Below, in pieces: positions 9,922 through 17,934 of a stretch of DNA of 64,000 nt. The position numbers and the translations under genes were made by a program. Source of the DNA: Planctomycetota bacterium (lineage in GTDB: Bacteria; Planctomycetota; UBA1135). The notes under the pieces are model-generated. The model was not told the origin of the DNA and made no database searches. It was given only the letters and a program-made list of their open reading frames with translations. Location of the stretch: contig JASMMA010000007.1 in NCBI GenBank assembly GCA_030748415.1, forward strand, positions 22,501-86,500. The letters are read 5' to 3'. Positions within the stretch are counted from its first letter, which is position 1. Each line of letters begins with the position of its first letter.

Positions 9922-10084
9922 GACACTGACCCTATCTATTGGGTCACTTCTCTCAAAAGGCTTTGAAAAGAAAGGGTTTAGGGCAAAAGAATGCCTCAGG
10001 CCTAGGCGGAATCGAATCTTGGCTCTAAGTGCTTTGGTGGAAAGAGGTTGTTCGTCGATTGGCCCAGCGGATGGGGTCAGTGTC
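9922..10084. repeat. REP-like inverted-pair element, copy 1
   Basis: This 163-bp element fills the gap between two convergent genes. Its outer ends are perfect inverted repeats, GACACTGACCC at 9922 and GGGTCAGTGTC ending at 10084; with the adjacent TA/TA the match extends to 13 bp. Each end is itself a hairpin of the form TGACCC-N8-GGGTCA (the right one has one G-T wobble). A second copy with the same ends and nearly the same length lies at 33909-34073. Two inverted hairpins around a spacer is the architecture of a REP/BIME element, normally mobilised by a Y1 (RAYT) transposase; none is present here. The stop codon of the GNAT gene begins in the right end. Confidence 0.8.
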
Positions 10085-10548
10085 TAGGGTTCTCGGATGA
10101 AGTGATATTCGGTAGTTTCCGCAAAGTCATGCAATTCACGAGTCTCTCCAGTTTTTCGCCATCCGCATTTTGAATAAAACGAATGGGCGCGATTGAATCG
10201 TGTATCGGTCCATAACTCCAAAGAGCAACCAAGCTCCCTGGCAAAATCTACAACAAGGGCTTGCAGTTTTTCTGCCCAGGCTCCACCGCGGAGGACTGGG
10301 GCTAGGTACATTTTCTTGAGCTCTACAACCTGCTCAGTTTTAGTCGCAGCAACACAGCCGAGCACCTCTCCAGCAGATTCCAAAACCCAAAAGCCATCGA
10401 AGGAACTTGCAGGTGTTCGGAGCTCGGGCTCTTCCTCATCCACAAGCAAAACATTCGGTGGATACTCGGCATAGCAAACCGAAATCAGTGCAATGATTCC
10501 TGCACTATCTTCGTTAGTCGCTGGGCGAAGAAACGGCTCTTGAATCAT
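10084..10548 (-). CDS. GNAT-family N-acetyltransferase
   Basis: This 154-aa protein has the GNAT fold. The N-terminal FLRPATNEDSAGI segment is typical. The beta-4 strand and acetyl-CoA pyrophosphate loop read VELKKMYLAPVLRGGAWAEKL, with the R-x-x-G-x-A pattern. The C-terminal half has RFNRAHSFYSKCGWRKTGE, the usual final motif. I chose the ATG at 10548 because it overlaps the stop of the upstream ALDH-like gene as ATGA, the coupling used throughout this operon; an upstream ATG at 10569 is possible. It is the last gene of the leftward deoC operon. Its TAG stop is completed by the end of the REP-like element. The acetyl acceptor is unknown. Confidence 0.85.
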   Translation of the reverse strand: MIQEPFLRPATNEDSAGIIALISVCYAEYPPNVLLVDEEEPELRTPASSFDGFWVLESAGEVLGCVAATKTEQVVELKKMYLAPVLRGGAWAEKLQALVVDFARELGCSLELWTDTRFNRAHSFYSKCGWRKTGETRELHDFAETTEYHFIREP

Positions 10549-11417
10549 CCAACCGAGGATGGATGCCAAATCGTTTTCATTTCAACAAACGATTCAATCC
10601 AATAAGGAGATTCACAGATGCGGTTGTCATACCAATCAGAGACGGAGCGAACGGCAACTCTCTTCATGTTTTCTGAAGAACCCAGCTCCAAGAGGGTGCG
10701 TTCATCAGTAGAGCAACCGGCAGCGTGAATGCCTTCCAAGTCTCGGTAGCCCGGCATGACTTCCAAAACCTCCGAGCGAATACCCGTCAAAAGGTTCAAA
10801 ACCCCAGGAGGGACATCGGAAGTTGCACAAACCTCACCGAGGAAAGAAGTCAAGAGTGGGTGTTCTTCTGAACCAAGGGCGACCACGGTGTTTCCAGAAC
10901 AGAGAACCGGGGCAAGCATAGATATCAGCCCTAGCAAGGGTTCTTCGTTGGGGGCAACCACTCCTACCACCCCCATGGATTCGGGAATGGTGAAGTTATA
11001 AAAAGGACCTGCAACAGGATTACTGTTCCCGAGAACTTGGGAAAACTTATCCGCCCAACCGGCATAAGCAACGAGTCGATCAGAAGCCCGCTCCACTTCG
11101 CGACGGGAGCGACGCGCCCCACCTGGAACGGTTGCAGACAAAAGAGAAACCGCTTCATCGGCCTTCCCTTCCAGCATTTCTGCCATGCGGTAAAGAATTT
11201 GCCCCCTGTTAAAGGCTGTTCGCTGGGACCAGCCATGGACAGCCTTTCGAGCAGCAACAACCGAGTTTCGCAAATCCTTTCGAGAGCACCTGCAAATGTG
11301 GGCGAGTGGCTTTCCACTTCGGTCATGAATAAGAATAGATCGACCCGACTCGGTGCGGGGAAACGCACCTCCGATGTAAAGTTTCCAAGTTTTCAACACG
11401 GGAAGTCGTTCAGCCAT
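10545..11417 (-). CDS. Non-catalytic ALDH-like protein (ALDH16 second domain)
   Basis: This 290-aa protein matches the coenzyme-binding half of aldehyde dehydrogenases (GVVGVVAPNEEPLLGLISM, LCSGNTVVALGSEEHP, LPPGVLNLLTG-like) up to a degenerate LELGSSENMK. It lacks the domain that would carry the catalytic cysteine and ends with IESFVEMKTIWHP, a tail I associate with the second domain of ALDH16 proteins. The ATG at 11417 overlaps the stop of the catalytic ALDH gene as TGATG. Together the two chains total about 775 aa, close to a fused bacterial ALDH16. I infer a structural or regulatory subunit of the neighbouring enzyme, not a decayed gene: the frame is intact and tightly coupled. Confidence 0.8.
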   Translation of the reverse strand: MAERLPVLKTWKLYIGGAFPRTESGRSILIHDRSGKPLAHICRCSRKDLRNSVVAARKAVHGWSQRTAFNRGQILYRMAEMLEGKADEAVSLLSATVPGGARRSRREVERASDRLVAYAGWADKFSQVLGNSNPVAGPFYNFTIPESMGVVGVVAPNEEPLLGLISMLAPVLCSGNTVVALGSEEHPLLTSFLGEVCATSDVPPGVLNLLTGIRSEVLEVMPGYRDLEGIHAAGCSTDERTLLELGSSENMKRVAVRSVSDWYDNRICESPYWIESFVEMKTIWHPSSVG

Positions 11418-12874
11418 CACACAAGCTCCAAGTAAGCGCGAAGGCCTTGGCGACCACCTTCACGACCAAAACCCGATTCTTTAAACCCGCCAAAGGGGGA
11501 AGTGGCATCAAAGCGGTTATAGGTATTGCACCAAACCACCCCCGCTTTCAACTGGGCAGCCATTTCGAAAATCTTAGAACCTTTGTCGGTCCAAATTCCA
11601 GCTGCCAAACCGTACGGGGTATTATTTGCGCGCTTCAAAGCCTCTTCAGGTGTCCTAAAACTCATCACAGCCAAAACCGGTCCAAAAATTTCCTCTTGGG
11701 CAATGGTGTGCGATGGCTGCACTCCAGTAAAGAAACTTGGGCGGCACCAGTAACCCTTGGAGGGGAGCTTCGGTTTGGCAACTTGGCAGTGCTTGGCACC
11801 CTCTTCCTTGGCAGCCCGAATATAAGAGCGAATGGTTTGAAGCTGTGCCTTGGAATTAATGGCGCCGACATCGGTGTTTTTATCCATAGGGTCCCCCACT
11901 CTTAGAGACTTCAAGCGAATGCCTAACTTGGCAATCACTTCATCAAGAATGCTCTCTTGAACAAACAAACGGGAACCTGCACAGCAAACATGGCCCTGGT
12001 TGAAGTAAATCCCGTTAATGATGCCTTCAACGGCTTGATCAATCGCAGCGTCAGCAAAAATAATGTTGGGGGATTTGCCACCTAATTCCAAAGTGAGCCG
12101 CTTTCCAGTTCCAGCAATCGTTTTCGCCAAGACCTTTCCAACATTCGTGGAGCCCGTAAAGGCCAGTTTTTGAATGCCCGGATGGGCGGCGAGAGCGGCA
12201 CCTGTTGCCCCAGCACCTGTAACCACATTCACGACACCAGAGGGCAAACCGACCTCTTGAAATATTTCGGCCAACCGGAGAGCCGTGAGCGGTGTGGTTT
12301 CTGCAGGTTTGAGCACGACCGTGTTTCCGCAAGCAAGAGCCGGAGCAATTTTCCAAGCGGCCATGAGCAATGGAAAGTTCCACGGAATGATTTGCCCACA
12401 AACTCCAACAGGCCCAGCGCTTCGACCAGGAAAGGCATAATCTAATTTGTCCGCCCAGCCGGCATGATAGAAAAAATGTTTTGCTGCTTCGGGAATATCT
12501 ACATCCCTGGATTCCTTGATGGGTTTTCCACCATCTTTAGTTTCCAAAATTGCAAACTCACGGGCGCGTTCTTGCAATCGGCGGGCAATTCGGAACAGGT
12601 ATTTGCCGCGCTCTTTAGCAGGAAGGCGTTTCCATTTCGGCAAAGCGGAACGCGCCGCCCGCACGGCAGCATCTACATCTTCTGAAGTACCTACCGCGAA
12701 ATCGGACAAAGGTTCTTCGGTTGCTGGATTCAAAGTAACCATCGATGACCCATCCGATGCGGGCCGAAACTCGCCATCGATGAATAGCCCGTACTCATTT
12801 GCAATCTCGCAAGGAGCAGATTCAGGAGCAGGTGCATACTCCCATGCATCTCCAAATTTTAATTTTTTTGCCAT
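11417..12874 (-). CDS. NAD(P)-dependent aldehyde dehydrogenase
   Basis: This 485-aa full-length ALDH oxidises an aldehyde to the acid. All key positions are seen: the Rossmann region with [10 protein letters not shown] (162-171), [10 protein letters not shown] (183-192), FTGSTNVG (239-246), general base Glu263 in LELGGKSP, and nucleophile Cys297 in [11 protein letters not shown]. The ATG at 12874 overlaps the deoC stop as TGATG. Position just after deoC suggests acetaldehyde, or another product of deoxyribose-phosphate cleavage, as substrate; this is inference from context. It is followed, with 1-nt overlap, by a partner that resembles the inactive second domain of ALDH16. The cytoplasmic dimer may therefore be a hetero-oligomer. 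Confidence 0.92.
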   Translation of the reverse strand: MAKKLKFGDAWEYAPAPESAPCEIANEYGLFIDGEFRPASDGSSMVTLNPATEEPLSDFAVGTSEDVDAAVRAARSALPKWKRLPAKERGKYLFRIARRLQERAREFAILETKDGGKPIKESRDVDIPEAAKHFFYHAGWADKLDYAFPGRSAGPVGVCGQIIPWNFPLLMAAWKIAPALACGNTVVLKPAETTPLTALRLAEIFQEVGLPSGVVNVVTGAGATGAALAAHPGIQKLAFTGSTNVGKVLAKTIAGTGKRLTLELGGKSPNIIFADAAIDQAVEGIINGIYFNQGHVCCAGSRLFVQESILDEVIAKLGIRLKSLRVGDPMDKNTDVGAINSKAQLQTIRSYIRAAKEEGAKHCQVAKPKLPSKGYWCRPSFFTGVQPSHTIAQEEIFGPVLAVMSFRTPEEALKRANNTPYGLAAGIWTDKGSKIFEMAAQLKAGVVWCNTYNRFDATSPFGGFKESGFGREGGRQGLRAYLELV

Positions 12875-13767
12875 CAGGATTCTGTGATGTCGTAATGAGC
12901 GGCGTATTCACCGATTCGTTGTTTTCGAAGTTGTAACAAGATGTCGTTCAAAAGGCTGGATGCTCCAAACCGAAACCACTCAGGACTCAACCAGGCATCA
13001 CCCAGGGTTTCTTTCACCATGACTAAGTAATGCAAAGCTTGTTTAGCCGTGCGAATGCCGCCTGCTGGTTTCATGCCCACCATGTTCCCTGTCGCAAGAT
13101 AATGGTCGCGAATGGCCTCGAGCATAACAAGGGTCACGCCCATGGTGGCAGCGGGAGCGACTTTTCCGGTGCTGGTTTTAATGAAGTGAGCGCCGGCGTT
13201 GATGGCAAGTTCACTCGCATGGCGAACATGGTCATAAGTTGCCAACTCGCCGGTTTCAAGAATCACTTTCAAATGGGCGGGACCGCAGGCTTCCAAAACA
13301 GCGGAGATTTCATCTTGAACAAGGTTGTAGTCCCCGGCCAAAAAAGCTCCACGACTAATCACCATGTCGATTTCGTTGGCGCCTGCTTCAACCGCCTCGT
13401 GCACATCGGCAAGCCGAGTTCCAAGACTGCTCTGACCACTTGGGAAAGAGGTTGCAACACTCGCTATACGAACACCGGAGTCACCTAGAGCCTCTTTGGC
13501 CACCCCGACCATGCGTGGGTAAACGCAAACCGCAGCCACCGTTGGCAAATCGTTAAAGCTAAAATCGGGTTGGATAGCTTTCAAGCAAAGGGCGCGCACT
13601 TTCTCTGGAGAATCTGCCCCTTCCAAAGTCGTGAGGTCGGTCATGGACAAAGCCAAGCGCAGCCCTGCCAACTTGGTGTCTTTCTTCAGTGACCGTTTCG
13701 TAAAGGAGGCGGCTCGGGAATCCGCTGAAATACGGTCAATTTTTCTCATACTTTGAGGGTCGGACAT
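12874..13767 (-). CDS. deoC: Deoxyribose-phosphate aldolase
   Basis: This 297-aa cytoplasmic class I aldolase splits 2-deoxyribose-5-phosphate into glyceraldehyde-3-phosphate and acetaldehyde in deoxynucleoside catabolism. The Schiff-base lysine is Lys197 in HFIKTSTGK, with the proton-relay residues Asp143 in EIDMVI and Lys202. VCVYPRMV and the C-terminal KPAGGIRT are also family signatures. It carries about 40 extra N-terminal residues compared with the short bacterial enzymes. The ATG overlaps the upstream stop as TAATG. The operon continues with two ALDH-type genes, which could remove the acetaldehyde formed. Confidence 0.95.
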   Translation of the reverse strand: MSDPQSMRKIDRISADSRAASFTKRSLKKDTKLAGLRLALSMTDLTTLEGADSPEKVRALCLKAIQPDFSFNDLPTVAAVCVYPRMVGVAKEALGDSGVRIASVATSFPSGQSSLGTRLADVHEAVEAGANEIDMVISRGAFLAGDYNLVQDEISAVLEACGPAHLKVILETGELATYDHVRHASELAINAGAHFIKTSTGKVAPAATMGVTLVMLEAIRDHYLATGNMVGMKPAGGIRTAKQALHYLVMVKETLGDAWLSPEWFRFGASSLLNDILLQLRKQRIGEYAAHYDITES

Positions 13768-14711
13768 TATTGAACATTCTTAGAGTGCAAAACAAACCCA
13801 GCCCAACCACCGTTCGGAAGTTTGTGCTTGAGGTTGAGTTCCATCCGATGAATCAGCCCGGAGTCCAGAAGGAGTTCTAATCGATTCGGGAGTTGGGGGC
13901 CCTTCACGGTTTCAAATGGAACCCATTTCCCTTCCGAGTCTCGGTGCCGAAAGTCTGGCTTCATGGCAATTGTGGCAATCTCAGCGGAGCGATCGCGCCC
14001 TGTATGAAGAAACTGAAACTTACGAGTTACTTGGCACATTTCCGAAGTCAGACCCTCAACTTCGCACTGGTGCCCCCATTCTTTGCCCTGCTCGACTTGC
14101 CCAGTTGGGCGCGGAAAGCTGAGGGCGAATTGAAGAGCGCAGTCCGCTCTTGACAAACCTCCGGCCCCAAAAAATTGAAGCAATGCCGGTGGGGTTTCTT
14201 CCCCGAGCCCTGAAAGAGCAAGTTGTACCTTTTCATGCAAGGTTTCAATTCCACTCAGATTTGTAATTCTGCCATCGGGATGCAAGGTGAAGCGAAGTTT
14301 GGTCCCGCGCAATCCTGACGACCAGGCATAAAGTAGCTCCCTGCAACTTTGACCCTCCGGGCTTCTCAATTCCGGCGCCTTCTCCCCAGTTAGGTGGAAC
14401 TTCCCCTGAAACCATTCGTAGCGGCAATGATCGGATTCAAGGCGCAACAGCCAATCAACGAATCGACCTTCCACATCAAATGCACCATCCGTTACGCTCA
14501 TGCACCGAAGGCGAATCTTGTAATCAAAAACCCAGCGGCTGAGAGAACCGTCAGAATGATTAACCAAACTCTCAAACTGGACATTTTGACGCCATATTTG
14601 GCCGGGTTCGACTTGAACTTCCAACTGACTGGTAGGGGTAGAGACCTCGGTAGCCTGGGCGACAAAAGCAAACCAAGGCATTGCGCCGAGAAAGAGGAGA
14701 GTGGGAGTCAT
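13767..14711 (-). CDS. Secreted protein of unknown function
   Basis: I do not recognise this 314-aa protein. It begins with a signal peptide (MTPTLLFLGAMPWFAFVAQA), after which the chain is beta-rich with conserved-looking aromatic and cysteine positions. It contains a LHPDGRITNLSG segment, a pattern seen in DUF6263-like secreted proteins, but the similarity is too weak to name it. It lies 24 nt after the DUF3293 gene and shares a TAATG overlap with deoC, so it is co-transcribed with a cytoplasmic catabolic pathway although it is exported. Confidence 0.7.
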   Translation of the reverse strand: MTPTLLFLGAMPWFAFVAQATEVSTPTSQLEVQVEPGQIWRQNVQFESLVNHSDGSLSRWVFDYKIRLRCMSVTDGAFDVEGRFVDWLLRLESDHCRYEWFQGKFHLTGEKAPELRSPEGQSCRELLYAWSSGLRGTKLRFTLHPDGRITNLSGIETLHEKVQLALSGLGEETPPALLQFFGAGGLSRADCALQFALSFPRPTGQVEQGKEWGHQCEVEGLTSEMCQVTRKFQFLHTGRDRSAEIATIAMKPDFRHRDSEGKWVPFETVKGPQLPNRLELLLDSGLIHRMELNLKHKLPNGGWAGFVLHSKNVQ

Positions 14712-14735
14712 GGGGAAATCGAATCGGGGGGCATC

Positions 14736-15176
14736 CTAGCGTGGCCGGAAGCCACAAGGATGCAATCGATTCTCTGCGCAAAGCAATAGATTGGCTTGGC
14801 TTTGGTCTAGAAAAACCAGCGCGCGTTGGCCCCACTGTCGCCCAATGGAAGCTGCCTCTGTTGGGGTAAGGCCGAAGAGGACAAACCCGTGTTCTTTCCA
14901 TGAAGGCTGAACTCCGGGCAAGGAACTGCCCCACGCAGGCCCCCAAGGGATTTCCTCGGATACAAGTTGTCGCAAAAGGTGGGCATTCGCGGCCCGATTC
15001 CAGGGAAGAGGCTTGTCTTCAGACATTGGGTTCCAGGCGCTGATAAGGGATAGGGAGTAATCCAAATCAGGAAAGTCCCCTTCCCTGTCCAAACTAAACC
15101 GCAACCAGTCCTGCCCGATTTTGCAGGCATAGAGGGATGCTTGATATACGGCGAGCCAATCCGTTTCCTTTTCCAT
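14736..15176 (-). CDS. DUF3293 domain-containing protein
   Basis: This 146-aa small soluble protein fits the DUF3293 family: an N-terminal YQASLYACK start, SLISAWNPMSEDKPLPWNRAAN in the first third (split here into the invariant NP and N-x-x-A-N positions), a central HGFVLFGLTPTEAASIGRQWGQ helix, and an aromatic/hydrophobic end. No biochemical function is established for the family. It is the first gene of the leftward deoC operon and is divergent from upp, with 44 bp between the two starts. No Shine-Dalgarno motif is visible before its ATG. Confidence 0.75.
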   Translation of the reverse strand: MEKETDWLAVYQASLYACKIGQDWLRFSLDREGDFPDLDYSLSLISAWNPMSEDKPLPWNRAANAHLLRQLVSEEIPWGPAWGSSLPGVQPSWKEHGFVLFGLTPTEAASIGRQWGQRALVFLDQSQANLLLCAENRLHPCGFRPR

Positions 15177-15220
15177 TGTTCAACCAGCATAAGGTAGCCC
15201 CGTTTTCGTATCCTGTTGGC

Positions 15221-15859
15221 ATGGTGGTAAAACTCGCATCCGGCCATCCTTTGGTTCAAGACAAAATCAGTCGCCTCCGAGAGACTTCGACTCCGTCGGA
15301 AGAGTTTCGAAGGCTCGTCAAAGAACTCTCCCTCCTCCTCGGCGTGGAAGCGACTCAAGATTTGGAAACTACGGGTGTGGAAGTCACCACTCCTCTCACT
15401 ACCTGCACGACTCAGCGTATTTCAACGAGTCTAGCTTTGGTACCCATTCTCCGCGCAGGCCTTGGAATGCTTGAGGGCCTTTCCTACCTTCTTCCCCAAG
15501 CCGAGATTTGGCATCTAGGGCTTTACCGCGATGAAGAAAGCCTTCAACCCGTTGAGTATTACAACAAGCTACCCCAAGGGGCGGCAACAAAGAGCGCCTA
15601 CCTCCTTGACCCCATGCTTGCGACTGGCGGCTCTGCCATTGCTGCCGTGGATGTTCTGAAAAAATGGGGTTGTTCCCATATCCGCTTTCTTGGGATTTTG
15701 GGTGCCCCTGAGGGGGTTGAGGCATTAGAAAAGGCTCATCCCGATGTTGAAATCCACTTGTGTGCCTTAGACTCTCACCTGAATGAACTCGGGTACATCG
15801 TCCCCGGATTAGGCGACGCCGGCGATCGACAATTCAATACTCTCTCGCATTCTGAATGA
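15221..15859 (+). CDS. upp: Uracil phosphoribosyltransferase
   Basis: This 212-aa salvage enzyme converts uracil and PRPP to UMP. I chose the ATG at 15221 (MVVKLASGHPLVQDK) because family members begin right before HPLVQ; an upstream in-frame start would run into the divergent gene. The phosphoribosyl-binding loop reads LLDPMLATGGSA, preceded by the family's PILRAGLGM and followed by GYIVPGLGDAGDR at the uracil-binding C-terminus. The next gene overlaps it by 4 nt (ATGA). Confidence 0.96.
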   Translation: MVVKLASGHPLVQDKISRLRETSTPSEEFRRLVKELSLLLGVEATQDLETTGVEVTTPLTTCTTQRISTSLALVPILRAGLGMLEGLSYLLPQAEIWHLGLYRDEESLQPVEYYNKLPQGAATKSAYLLDPMLATGGSAIAAVDVLKKWGCSHIRFLGILGAPEGVEALEKAHPDVEIHLCALDSHLNELGYIVPGLGDAGDRQFNTLSHSE

Positions 15860-16863
15860 CTCAGCTTTTGAACTTTCATCCTGGAACGAGCTTCGATTCC
15901 GAAGAACAAGAGTCCCTTTGCGAACTCGCCACTCTTTTGGGCGAGCGGTCCAATTCAGAAAGTCAAGCTCTTCTGGAATCTCTTAGAGAGAACATAGAGC
16001 GAGTCAGCGGACTGGCCATAGCTTTGGCCGCATTCCCCCCCATTTTTGGAGAACAAGAACTTGGCGCCCGTAGCCGTGGGCGCGACTCCTTGGTGGACTT
16101 ACTCACGCGAGCCGATGACACAAGTGTCGAACTCTACCTTCCCACCCGAGCCATTGTTGGTCGGTCTCTTGTGATGGCAGAACTCAATACTTGGCGGCTG
16201 GCTTCCTATCTGCTTCTTGAACTCTTTCCAGAAAAACATCCCCTCTCTGAAAAAATAGAATATTGGATGTACAGTTGTATTTACACTCGACTAGCTGAGG
16301 ATGTTCTCCAATCAATTGCAATGGATACGGACATGGAGCGGCGGATTCGAGTTGCCGCTGTGGATTACTTGTCCAAATTCTGGGAATCCCGCCACCTTTA
16401 TGGCGCCCGCCATTTTTTCCCACTGCTTGCTGCAACTTGGGGTGCAAGAAGAAGGATTCGAGTGAGCGTCGGAACCCTTCTCGGTGTCTCGGAAATCATG
16501 CGATTGCTCCAATCTGGGTGCGACCCTGAATTCGTAGACTACTTCTCCAGACCGCATCTTGATGACGACGAGCACGAAGCTTTCCAAGAGTTTCTTATTG
16601 GAGTTTCAACGGAGCAAATTCAATCTATTGCTCAATTAATGGAAGACACCGACTCCTCCTCTCTGTCTTCTGAAGAAGCTGGCGTGACCGACCAACTCGG
16701 AGCCGAAAGCAGCCAAGCCCACGAGTGCGTTCGCTTCTATCAATTTTTCAGAAGTCGTTACCTTCAGGCCGCTGCCCGAAAACTAAAAAACTTACCGGGC
16801 CCGAAAAAGACCGCCGAGGAATATGTCATGACCTATTTCCTTGATCGCAAAGCAACCGCTTAA
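15856..16863 (+). CDS. Unknown helical protein coupled to upp
   Basis: I do not recognise this 335-aa protein. It has no signal peptide or membrane segment and is predominantly alpha-helical with many Leu/Glu/Arg; the middle (about 110-230) contains short helical repeats reminiscent of HEAT-like folds. A Ser/Asp/Glu-rich acidic stretch (SSSLSSEEAG) lies near residue 270, followed by a basic tail. It overlaps upp by ATGA and is followed after 3 nt by the rmlB-like gene, so it is probably translated with both. A role in nucleotide or nucleotide-sugar metabolism is only suggested by position. Confidence 0.65.
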   Translation: MTQLLNFHPGTSFDSEEQESLCELATLLGERSNSESQALLESLRENIERVSGLAIALAAFPPIFGEQELGARSRGRDSLVDLLTRADDTSVELYLPTRAIVGRSLVMAELNTWRLASYLLLELFPEKHPLSEKIEYWMYSCIYTRLAEDVLQSIAMDTDMERRIRVAAVDYLSKFWESRHLYGARHFFPLLAATWGARRRIRVSVGTLLGVSEIMRLLQSGCDPEFVDYFSRPHLDDDEHEAFQEFLIGVSTEQIQSIAQLMEDTDSSSLSSEEAGVTDQLGAESSQAHECVRFYQFFRSRYLQAAARKLKNLPGPKKTAEEYVMTYFLDRKATA

Positions 16864-16866
16864 CGA

Positions 16867-17934
16867 ATGAAGCCCGACCTTCAAGGCCGACGAATACTGA
16901 TTACAGGTGGTGCCGGCTTTATTGGTGGGAACTTGGCTCACCTTAGCCTTCAGAACGGGGCAGAGCGAGTCGTTGTTTACGACTCTTTGACCTATGCCGC
17001 CTGCCCGGAGACTCTAGCCAGTATCGAGAAAAGCGACTCATTCCATTTCGTTCAAGCTGATGTGGCAGATGAAGAATCCTTTCATCGTTGCCTTCAAGTA
17101 GAAAAACCCCATCGAGTTTTCCATTTAGCCGCCGAATCCCATGTGGACCGTTCACTCGACAACTTTACTCCTTTCTTGCACACCAATATTCACGGAACTC
17201 GTTCTGTTTTAGATGCCACTCGTGCATGGGTAAATAAAGATGCGCCGGAAGATTTTCTTTTTCTTCATTCCTCAACCGATGAAGTGTTTGGAATGCTGAG
17301 CAAGGAAGGGTCCTTCTCTGAATCAACTCCCCCAAATCCACGCAACCCATACTCTGCCACAAAAGCCGCCGCTGATGTTCTCGTTGAAACTTGGGCCCAT
17401 GCCTTTGGTATTCCAACAATCATCAGCCATTCTGGGAATAACTTTGGACCATTCCAGTTTCCGGAGAAGTTGATTCCACTCATGATTCAAAAGGCCCTCC
17501 GAAATGAGCCTCTCCCAGTTTTTGGAGATGGTTCCCAAGTGCGAGATTGGATTCATGTCCATGACCATGTTCGCGCCCTTTGCGCTCTTGCCGAACAAGG
17601 AAAGCCGGGAAGCCGTTATTGCATTTCCTCTGAGGATGAACACACCAACCTGGATGTGGTCCAGACGGTTCTTTCGTGCGTTGAAAAAAGCCACTCAGAA
17701 ATCGAGTTCGTCACGGACCGACCGGGGCATGATTTCAGATATGCTTCCTCAAACAAAAAAATCTGCGAAGAAACGAATTGGTCCCCTCTTTACACAAATT
17801 TCAGAAAGGCAATCCAGGAAACTGTCGAATGGTACCTCTCCAACCCTACTTGGTGCAGGGCAGCTGAAACTCAAAGCAATTACCACGGCGAAAGATTGGG
17901 ATTGGCTGGATATCGGGAGCAATCCGAGGAATGA
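16867..17934 (+). CDS. rmlB: dTDP-glucose 4,6-dehydratase
   Basis: This 355-aa extended SDR enzyme makes 4-keto-6-deoxy nucleotide sugars. It has the NAD loop GGAGFIGG (14-21), HLAAESHVDRS (87-96), the dehydratase-specific TDEVFG with Thr137-Asp138-Glu139, and the catalytic YSATK (Tyr162, Lys166). These features favour dTDP-glucose dehydratase over UDP-sugar epimerases. The following nucleotidyltransferase overlaps it by ATGA, matching the first two steps of dTDP-sugar synthesis, though rmlC and rmlD are absent here. Confidence 0.9.
   Translation: MKPDLQGRRILITGGAGFIGGNLAHLSLQNGAERVVVYDSLTYAACPETLASIEKSDSFHFVQADVADEESFHRCLQVEKPHRVFHLAAESHVDRSLDNFTPFLHTNIHGTRSVLDATRAWVNKDAPEDFLFLHSSTDEVFGMLSKEGSFSESTPPNPRNPYSATKAAADVLVETWAHAFGIPTIISHSGNNFGPFQFPEKLIPLMIQKALRNEPLPVFGDGSQVRDWIHVHDHVRALCALAEQGKPGSRYCISSEDEHTNLDVVQTVLSCVEKSHSEIEFVTDRPGHDFRYASSNKKICEETNWSPLYTNFRKAIQETVEWYLSNPTWCRAAETQSNYHGERLGLAGYREQSEE

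Noticed and set aside
9922-10084. The element as a CRISPR remnant or an insertion sequence with its own transposase
   Set aside because: There is no repeat-spacer periodicity and no reading frame of transposase size within 163 bp.
10545-11417. The short ALDH gene as a pseudogene
   Set aside because: The frame is intact, coupled at both ends, and ends in a tail specific to the ALDH16 second domain, so it is better seen as a genuine subunit.
14807-15358. A 183-codon minus-strand frame overlapping DUF3293 and the upp start
   Set aside because: It overlaps a recognised family in another frame and the 5' end of upp, and the translation has no protein-like features.
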